Assembly: GCA_023487865.1 (NCBI GenBank)
Contig: JAMDBG010000003.1
Span: forward strand, 1-45,037
Length of the DNA stretch: 45,037 bases
Source: Deltaproteobacteria bacterium
Lineage (GTDB): Bacteria > Desulfobacterota > Syntrophia > Syntrophales > UBA5619
Direction of reading: 5' to 3'
A program made the position numbers and the translations under genes. Below are positions 38,952 through 45,037 of this stretch, piece by piece; the first letter of the stretch is position 1, and each line of letters opens with the position of its first letter. Under the pieces are notes generated by a model. The model worked only from the letters and a program-made list of their open reading frames with translations, did no database searches and was not told the origin of the DNA.

Positions 38952-40193
38952 TTGAAAAACAGGGTAGTCATCACGGGCATGGGCGCCGTCACACCGCTCG
39001 GCAACTCCGTCGCAGAGACCTGGGAGGGAATCTGCAGGGGAAAATCCGGCATCGGCCGGCTCACGAAATTCGACTGTACGGCTCATGAAACACGGATCGC
39101 CGGCGAGCTGAAGGATTTCGATCCGCTCCGCTTTGTAAATAAAAAAGAACTGCGGCGCCTGGACGACTTCATCATCTATGCCTTGGCAGCCGCAGAGATG
39201 GCCCTGGCCGATGCAGGCCTTGCCAGCGGTGCAGCCGAGGGGGAACGGACAGGGGTGATCATCGGTTCGGCCATCGGGGGGCTCGCCACCATCGAAAAAG
39301 AAAAGGAAGCGATCTTCCTGGGCGGGCCCCGGAAGATGTCTGCCTTCACCATCCCTGCGGTGCTGGCCAATCTCGCCTCCGGCCATGTGTCGATCCGTTT
39401 CGGAGCGAAGGGGCCGATCGGCTGCAGCGTCACGGCCTGCTCCTCGGGCGCCTGCGCCATCGGCGATGCCGTCCGCCTCATTGCCGAAGGTCATGCCGAT
39501 TGCATGATCGCCGGCGGAGTGGAAGCGGCCGTGACCCCGTTGTGCGTTGCAGGATTCAACGCCATGCGGGCGCTCTCCAAACGCAACGAAGAACCGGAAA
39601 AGGCGAGCCGCCCTTTCGACCGGGACCGCGACGGATTCGTCATCGGCGAAGGCTGCGGCATCGTGATTCTCGAAGCCCTGCCCCGCGCATTAGACAGGGG
39701 CACCCGCATCTGCGGCGAAATCGCAGGGTACGGTAACACCAGCGACGCGTTTCATATGGCGGCCCCGCCGCCCGGGCATGAGGGTGCCGTCCGATGTATG
39801 CAGGCCGCCCTGCGGGATGCGGGGATGGAAGCCGCCGGAATTGATTACATCAACGCCCACGGGACTTCCACCCCCCTGAACGACGCATACGAGACGGAAG
39901 CGATCAAAACGGTCTTCGGCGAACACACGCGACGGCTCGCCGTCAGTTCGACCAAATCGATGACCGGTCATCTCCTTGGGGCGGCCGGCGGCATCGAGAC
40001 GATCTTCTGCATGAAGGCGATCGACACGGGGATGCTCCCCCCAACGATCAACCTGGATCATCCGGATCCCACTTGCGATCTGGACTACGTCCCCCACCAG
40101 GCGAGAAAAGCGGCGATCCGCACCGCCATGTCCAATACCTTTGGTTTCGGCGGGGTGAATGCCGTCCTGATTGTGAAAAAATTCGAGGAATAA
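38952..40193 (+). CDS. fabF: Beta-ketoacyl-ACP synthase II
   Basis: 'VVITGMGAVTPLGNSVAETWEGI', 'VTACSSGACAIGDA', 'INAHGTSTPLNDAYE', 'KSMTGHLLGAAGG'; TTG start at 38952 likely. Confidence 0.96.
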   Translation: MKNRVVITGMGAVTPLGNSVAETWEGICRGKSGIGRLTKFDCTAHETRIAGELKDFDPLRFVNKKELRRLDDFIIYALAAAEMALADAGLASGAAEGERTGVIIGSAIGGLATIEKEKEAIFLGGPRKMSAFTIPAVLANLASGHVSIRFGAKGPIGCSVTACSSGACAIGDAVRLIAEGHADCMIAGGVEAAVTPLCVAGFNAMRALSKRNEEPEKASRPFDRDRDGFVIGEGCGIVILEALPRALDRGTRICGEIAGYGNTSDAFHMAAPPPGHEGAVRCMQAALRDAGMEAAGIDYINAHGTSTPLNDAYETEAIKTVFGEHTRRLAVSSTKSMTGHLLGAAGGIETIFCMKAIDTGMLPPTINLDHPDPTCDLDYVPHQARKAAIRTAMSNTFGFGGVNAVLIVKKFEE

Positions 40194-40196
40194 CGT

Positions 40197-40664
40197 ATGG
40201 CCATGGACAAGATCATCATCGGCGCGGATCATGCCGGTTATCCGCTCAAGGAGGCGCTCAAACCCTTTCTCAAGGAGATGGGGTTCGCCGTCACCGACAC
40301 AGGGACGGACAGCGACCGGCCCGCGGACTACCCCGATTTCGCGGCCCGAGTGGCCGAAAAGGTCTCTGCAGGCGTTTTTAGGAGGGGCATACTGATCTGC
40401 GGTTCCGGGGTGGGGATGTCGATCACCGCCAACCGGTTCCCCGGCGTGAGGGCCGCCCTCTGCCTCGACGAAGAAACGGCACGTATGAGCCGGATGCACA
40501 ATGATGCCAACATCCTGGTCCTTGCGGGGAGGAAAACCGATGCGGTTACAGCGCGTGCGATCACCCGGGTGTGGCTGGAAACCCCGTTTGAGGGAGGGCG
40601 TCATCAGAAACGTCTCGATAAAATCAGGGATGCGGAATTGGGATTGCGACATAAAAGAAATTAA
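40197..40664 (+). CDS. rpiB: Ribose-5-phosphate isomerase B
   Basis: 'IIIGADHAGYPLKEALKPFLKEMG', 'GILICGSGVGMSITANRFPGVRAALC', 'SRMHNDANILVLAGR'. Confidence 0.96.
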   Translation: MAMDKIIIGADHAGYPLKEALKPFLKEMGFAVTDTGTDSDRPADYPDFAARVAEKVSAGVFRRGILICGSGVGMSITANRFPGVRAALCLDEETARMSRMHNDANILVLAGRKTDAVTARAITRVWLETPFEGGRHQKRLDKIRDAELGLRHKRN

Positions 40665-40722
40665 TTTTTTAACCAGCAAAATCATGTTCCCATTCGTGTG
40701 AGGGAGCATGGAAGATGATGCC

Positions 40723-40880
40723 CTCGTAAAAAGGTCACAAAAGCCTTGAATTTGGGACGGCTTCGTAAAAGGGCCGCAGGCAAGGCGCGCGAAAACCGAG
40801 GAGTGAGACGTACTTTGCCGTACGCCGCAACGACGAGGGATGAAGCGCAACGCAGCATCCGGATTTTTTACGAAGCCGTC
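40723..40880. repeat. Dispersed repeat with 15-bp perfect inverted arms, immediately upstream of glyA
   Basis: GACGGCTTCGTAAAA at 40756-40770 and its reverse complement TTTTACGAAGCCGTC at 40866-40880; truncated copy at 1793-1860. Confidence 0.75.
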
Positions 40881-40910
40881 AAAGATAGCCATCGGGAGAA
40901 TACCAATTAC

Positions 40911-42167
40911 ATGTCTTATTTAATGCAGGCCGACCCGGAGGTCGGAGAGGCCATCCGGCAGGAAACCCGCAGACAGGCGGGAAAACTTGAAATGATCGCT
41001 TCGGAAAACTTTGTCAGCGAGGCCGTCCTGGAAGCCCAGGGGAGCGTGATGACGAACAAGTATGCCGAAGGCTACCCCGGCCGCCGTTATTACGGGGGAT
41101 GCGAGTTCGTCGATATCGTGGAGCGGCTCGCCATCGAACGGAGCAAGCGGCTCTTCGGGGCAGAGCACGCCAATGTGCAGGCGCATGCGGGCGTTCAGGC
41201 CAACATGGCCGTTTATTTTTCAGTCCTTGCTCCGGGAGATACGATTTTGGGCATGAACCTCTCCCACGGCGGCCATCTCTCGCACGGGAGCCCCGCCAGT
41301 TTTTCCGGACGGTTTTACCATGGCGTTTTCTATGGAGTGGATCGGAAGACCGAAACCATCGACTTCAACGAAGTGGAGACACTCGCCAGGCAGCATCGGC
41401 CGAAGATCATCGTCGTCGGCGCCAGCTCCTATCCCCGGACGATCGATTATCGGAAGTTCCGGGACATCGCCGACCGGGTCGGGGCGCTGATCATGGCCGA
41501 CATCGCCCACATCGGCGGCCTGGTCGCCGCCGGTCTGCATCCTTCCCCCGTCCCCGTCTGCGAATTCGTCACAATGACCACCCACAAAACGTTGCGAGGT
41601 CCCCGGGGGGGGCTGATCCTGTGCAAGAATCCATTCGCCCAGGCCCTTGATGCGAAGATCTTCCCGGGGATGCAGGGCGGACCCCTCATGCATATCATTG
41701 CCGCCAAGGCGGTCGCTTTGAAAGAGGCCCTTACCGACGACTTCAAGCAATATCAGGCCCAGATCCTTAAAAACGCCCGGACCCTTGCCGATACCCTGCT
41801 GGCGGAAGGTTTTCGACTCGTTTCCGGCGGTACGGACAACCACCTGATGCTCGTCGATCTGACCCATCTGGGCATCACGGGAAAGGAAGCGCAGGAGACC
41901 CTGGACCGGACAGGGATCACGATCAATAAAAATCCGATTCCCTATGACACGAAGAGCCCCCAGGTGACCAGCGGCATACGCATCGGAACACCTGCACTGA
42001 CCACACGGGGGATGAAAGAGGCGGAGATGAAGCAGATCGGTGGAATCATCACGGAGGTGCTCCGGAATATCCATAACGAAAAACGCCTGACCGAGATCCG
42101 GGAAGAGGTCAGATCCCTCTGCGAGCGATTCCCTCTCTACCCGGAACGGTTAAGGGAAAACCGGTAG
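40911..42167 (+). CDS. glyA: Serine hydroxymethyltransferase
   Basis: '[68 protein letters not shown]', '[12 protein letters not shown]'; starting at 40746 would translate the repeat. Confidence 0.96.
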   Translation: MSYLMQADPEVGEAIRQETRRQAGKLEMIASENFVSEAVLEAQGSVMTNKYAEGYPGRRYYGGCEFVDIVERLAIERSKRLFGAEHANVQAHAGVQANMAVYFSVLAPGDTILGMNLSHGGHLSHGSPASFSGRFYHGVFYGVDRKTETIDFNEVETLARQHRPKIIVVGASSYPRTIDYRKFRDIADRVGALIMADIAHIGGLVAAGLHPSPVPVCEFVTMTTHKTLRGPRGGLILCKNPFAQALDAKIFPGMQGGPLMHIIAAKAVALKEALTDDFKQYQAQILKNARTLADTLLAEGFRLVSGGTDNHLMLVDLTHLGITGKEAQETLDRTGITINKNPIPYDTKSPQVTSGIRIGTPALTTRGMKEAEMKQIGGIITEVLRNIHNEKRLTEIREEVRSLCERFPLYPERLRENR

Positions 42168-42197
42168 CGGCCCCCGGGGCGAAAGCGGACTTCAGAC

Positions 42198-42683
42198 ATG
42201 GCAGAACCTGAAACAGGAAAGCAGTCGGACGGCAGGGCTGAATCCGACCGGCCCGAGTGGGACGATTATTTTCTCGATATCGTCGGGCTCGTCGGCAAAC
42301 GCGCCACCTGCCTGAGGCGCTGTGTCGGCGCCGCTCTGGTCCGGGACCGGCGGATCCTTTCCACCGGATACAACGGCGCCCCTTCGGGGCTCCGTCATTG
42401 CCTGGAGATCGGCTGCCTCAGAGAGCAGAATAATATCCCTTCCGGTGAACGCCATGAGCTCTGCCGCGGGCTCCACGCCGAGCAGAACGCCATCATCCAG
42501 GCGGCGCTGCACGGGGTCAGCGTCAACGGGGCGACCCTTTACTGCACGAACCATCCCTGTATCATCTGCGCCAAAATGATCATCAATGCCGGAATCGTTC
42601 GGATCGTCGTCGCGGGAGAGTACCGCGATCGTCTTGCCGAAGAGATGCTGGCGGAGGCAAACATCGAGGTAAACAGGCGATGA
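42198..42683 (+). CDS. dCMP deaminase / ComEB-like cytidine-deoxycytidylate deaminase
   Basis: '[45 protein letters not shown]' Zn-binding motifs. Confidence 0.94.
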   Translation: MAEPETGKQSDGRAESDRPEWDDYFLDIVGLVGKRATCLRRCVGAALVRDRRILSTGYNGAPSGLRHCLEIGCLREQNNIPSGERHELCRGLHAEQNAIIQAALHGVSVNGATLYCTNHPCIICAKMIINAGIVRIVVAGEYRDRLAEEMLAEANIEVNRR

Positions 42684-43165
42684 AATGTCCTTTTTGCGCC
42701 CATTGCGACAACAAGGTGATCGACTCGCGGATCAGCAAGGACGGCGACGCCATCCGGCGGCGGCGGGAGTGTCTGGGCTGCAGCAAACGCTTCACAACCT
42801 ATGAATACGTCGAAGAGGTCCTGCCGGTGGTCGTCAAAAAAGATGGCCGCCGCGAGCCTTTCGATCGGACAAAGATCCGGATCGGGATCAAGAAGGCCTG
42901 TGAGAAACGTCCGATCAGCACCGACGCCATCGAAACCGTGGTGGACAATGTCGAACGGTCCTGTCAGGAATTCCAGGACAAGGAGATCCCCTCCGCGGCG
43001 ATCGGCGAAAAGATCATGCGGGAACTCCAGACCCTCGACGGCGTCGCCTATGTCCGCTTCGCATCGGTTTACCGTGAGTTCCGGGATGTCAGCGACTTTG
43101 TAGAGGAATTGAAGGATTTCCTCCGTGACAGAAAAATAGGGAAGGGAAAAAAGAAGGAGGGATAG
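42680..43165 (+). CDS. nrdR: Transcriptional repressor NrdR
   Basis: '[46 protein letters not shown]' zinc ribbon plus ATP-cone. Confidence 0.97.
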   Translation: MKCPFCAHCDNKVIDSRISKDGDAIRRRRECLGCSKRFTTYEYVEEVLPVVVKKDGRREPFDRTKIRIGIKKACEKRPISTDAIETVVDNVERSCQEFQDKEIPSAAIGEKIMRELQTLDGVAYVRFASVYREFRDVSDFVEELKDFLRDRKIGKGKKKEG

Positions 43166-43168
43166 AGG

Positions 43169-43837
43169 GTGTTCACGGGAATTGTAGCCGCCATGGGATC
43201 CGTCCGGCGCCTGTCGCTCCGGGGTGAAGATGCCCTGCTGGAGGTCGACGCCTCCCTGGAGCTGGGCGACGTCCGGATCGGCGACAGCATCTCCGTCAGC
43301 GGTGCCTGCCTCACCGTCACCGCGCTGAAAGATACGGGATTCACGGCGGATGTATCGGCGGAGACCCTCTCCCGGACGACGCTCAAGACCATAAAGGCAG
43401 GCGATCCGGTGAATCTTGAAAAGGCCCTGCGCGTCGGGGATCGGCTCGGAGGACACATCGTCCTGGGCCACGTGGATGGTGTGGGCAGGATCCTTGAAAA
43501 ATCCGTCCTTTCCCAATCGGTCATTTTCTGCTTCGGGATTGATCCGGGACTGACCCGCTATGTGGTCGCCAAGGGATCGATCGCGGTGGACGGGATCAGC
43601 CTGACCGTGAACCGCTGTGAAAAGGACCGTTTTTATGTTAATATCATTCCTCACACGGCGGCCGGAACGACCCTCGGAGTGAAAAAGACATCGGAGTCCG
43701 TCAACATCGAAACGGATATCCTGGCCAGGTATCTGGAGAAACTGATCAAGGCCGATCCGGCGGGCGTTGATGAGAAAGGCAATCCTGCCGGCGGAGTGGA
43801 CATGGCCCTTCTCGCCCGGCACGGATTCTTGAAATAG
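43169..43837 (+). CDS. ribE: Riboflavin synthase, alpha chain
   Basis: 'MFTGIVAAMGSVRRL', 'DSISVSGACLTVTAL', 'GGHIVLGHVDGVGRI'; GTG start. Confidence 0.95.
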   Translation: MFTGIVAAMGSVRRLSLRGEDALLEVDASLELGDVRIGDSISVSGACLTVTALKDTGFTADVSAETLSRTTLKTIKAGDPVNLEKALRVGDRLGGHIVLGHVDGVGRILEKSVLSQSVIFCFGIDPGLTRYVVAKGSIAVDGISLTVNRCEKDRFYVNIIPHTAAGTTLGVKKTSESVNIETDILARYLEKLIKADPAGVDEKGNPAGGVDMALLARHGFLK

Positions 43838-43851
43838 AAAATGGAGAAGTT

Positions 43852-45037
43852 ATGGGTGTCAGCACCATCAAGGAAGCCATCGTCGATATCAAAAGCGGCA
43901 GGATGGTCATTCTCGTCGATGACGAGGACCGGGAAAACGAGGGCGACCTCTGCATAGCGGCCCAGTTCGTTACACCGGAGGCGATCAACTTCATGGCCAG
44001 ATACGGCCGGGGACTCATCTGCCTCACATTGACCGAGGAGGACGCAGACAAGCTCCGCCTGACGCCGATGGTCCGGGACAACCGCTCCCGCTTCGGCACC
44101 GCCTTTACCGTCTCCATCGAGGCAAAGCAGGGTGTCACGACAGGGATCTCGGCGGCCGATCGGGCAGCGACGGTCCTTGCCGCCGTCGCCGACGGCGCGA
44201 AACCGGATGACCTGGTCAGTCCCGGCCACATCTTTCCCATCCGCGCCAAGAAAGGCGGCGTCCTGGTGAGAACCGGCCAGACGGAAGGTTCGGTCGATCT
44301 GGCGCGTCTCGCCGGCCTGAAGCCCGCCGGTGTCATCTGTGAAGTCATGAAGGACGACGGGACGATGGCCCGCATGCCCGACCTGGAGACATTCGCCCGG
44401 GAGCACAATCTGAAGATCGTCACGATCAAGGATCTGATCGATTTCCGGATGCAACACGAATCCCTGATCCGACGGGCGGCGACGGCCATGATTCCCACCC
44501 GGTACGGAGGCGAGTTCAAGCTGATCGTCTACGAAAACGACGTGGACGAGATGAAGCATCTGGCCCTCGTCAAGGGGGAAATCACACCCACGGATGAGGT
44601 CCTGGTCCGTGTCCATTCGGAATGCCTGACCGGCGATGTCTTCGGCTCCGAGCGCTGCGATTGCGGCGATCAGCTCCACCAGGCCATGAACATGGTGGCG
44701 GAGGCCGGCAAAGGGGTGATCGTCTACATGCATCAGGAGGGCCGTGGAATCGGTCTGGTCAACAAGATCAAGGCTTACGAACTCCAGGAGCAGGGGCATG
44801 ACACGGTGGAGGCCAACATCGCCCTCGGGTTCAAGGAAGATCTCAGGGATTACGGCATCGGCGCCCAGATCCTGGCCGATATAGGGGTCCGGAAGATGCG
44901 ACTCCTGACGAACAATCCCAAAAAGATCGTCGGATTGGAGGGGTATGGACTCACCATCACCCAGCGCATCCCGATCGAGATCAAGCCGAACGAATGCAAC
45001 ATCCAGTACCTCCAGACGAAGAAAAAGATCAACCATC
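43852..45037 (+). CDS. ribBA: Bifunctional 3,4-dihydroxy-2-butanone-4-phosphate synthase / GTP cyclohydrolase II (partial, runs off window)
   Basis: Read directly from + strand: 'VDDEDRENEGDLCIAAQFVTPEAINFMARYGRGLICL', 'HSECLTGDVFGSERCDCGDQL', 'MHQEGRGIGLVNKIKAYELQEQG'. Confidence 0.96.
   Translation, partial: MGVSTIKEAIVDIKSGRMVILVDDEDRENEGDLCIAAQFVTPEAINFMARYGRGLICLTLTEEDADKLRLTPMVRDNRSRFGTAFTVSIEAKQGVTTGISAADRAATVLAAVADGAKPDDLVSPGHIFPIRAKKGGVLVRTGQTEGSVDLARLAGLKPAGVICEVMKDDGTMARMPDLETFAREHNLKIVTIKDLIDFRMQHESLIRRAATAMIPTRYGGEFKLIVYENDVDEMKHLALVKGEITPTDEVLVRVHSECLTGDVFGSERCDCGDQLHQAMNMVAEAGKGVIVYMHQEGRGIGLVNKIKAYELQEQGHDTVEANIALGFKEDLRDYGIGAQILADIGVRKMRLLTNNPKKIVGLEGYGLTITQRIPIEIKPNECNIQYLQTKKKINH

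Noticed and set aside
39690-40892. 400-aa minus-strand ORF across fabF, rpiB and the repeat
   Set aside because: Antisense to well-supported genes and includes translated repeat sequence.
40746-40910. N-terminal 55-aa extension of GlyA in the ORF track
   Set aside because: Translates the inverted-repeat element; typical SHMT N-terminus begins near 40911.
43165-43170. Absence of ribD between nrdR and ribE as a pathway gap
   Set aside because: ribD is often adjacent in related operons but can be located elsewhere; the window cannot show it is missing from the genome.
43651-45036. 461-aa minus-strand ORF at the right end
   Set aside because: Antisense to ribE and ribBA, which are clearly coding on the plus strand.

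Overview
The window looks like a chromosomal segment of an anaerobic Desulfobacterota-like bacterium. The taxonomic guess is inference from gene content and order only. From left to right: (i) a minus-strand tripartite tricarboxylate transporter operon (tctC-tctB-tctA) with a PrpF-like isomerase and a ThDP-dependent decarboxylase/synthase; (ii) a plus-strand complex I operon (nuoA, B, CD fusion, H, I, J, K, two Mrp/NuoL-like antiporter subunits flanking an 82-aa membrane protein, M, N) with no nuoE/F/G; (iii) fdhE and nth; (iv) a glycolytic block with canonical GAPDH, a divergent GAPDH paralog, a convergent 1404-aa PPDK-like phosphotransferase lacking a PEP-binding barrel, tpiA, secG and tRNA-Leu(GAG); (v) a tiny ORF that reads through an in-frame TGA into a SECIS-like hairpin, i.e. 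a candidate selenoprotein; (vi) HDOD and metallo-beta-lactamase-fold proteins, a CSLREA/beta-helix protein, a beta-barrel protein and a LysM-NlpC/P60 hydrolase; (vii) gltX followed co-directionally by tRNA-Glu(CTC) and a terminator; (viii) yceD-rpmF-fabD-acpP-fabF-rpiB-glyA-dCMP deaminase-nrdR-ribE-ribBA (ribBA runs off the window). A dispersed repeat with 15-bp inverted arms lies directly upstream of glyA, and a truncated copy lies near the left end. The strongest candidates for something undescribed are the small UGA-containing ORF at 28142-28279 and the 1404-aa dikinase-like protein. No searches were run. Family calls come from reading the translations and motifs.
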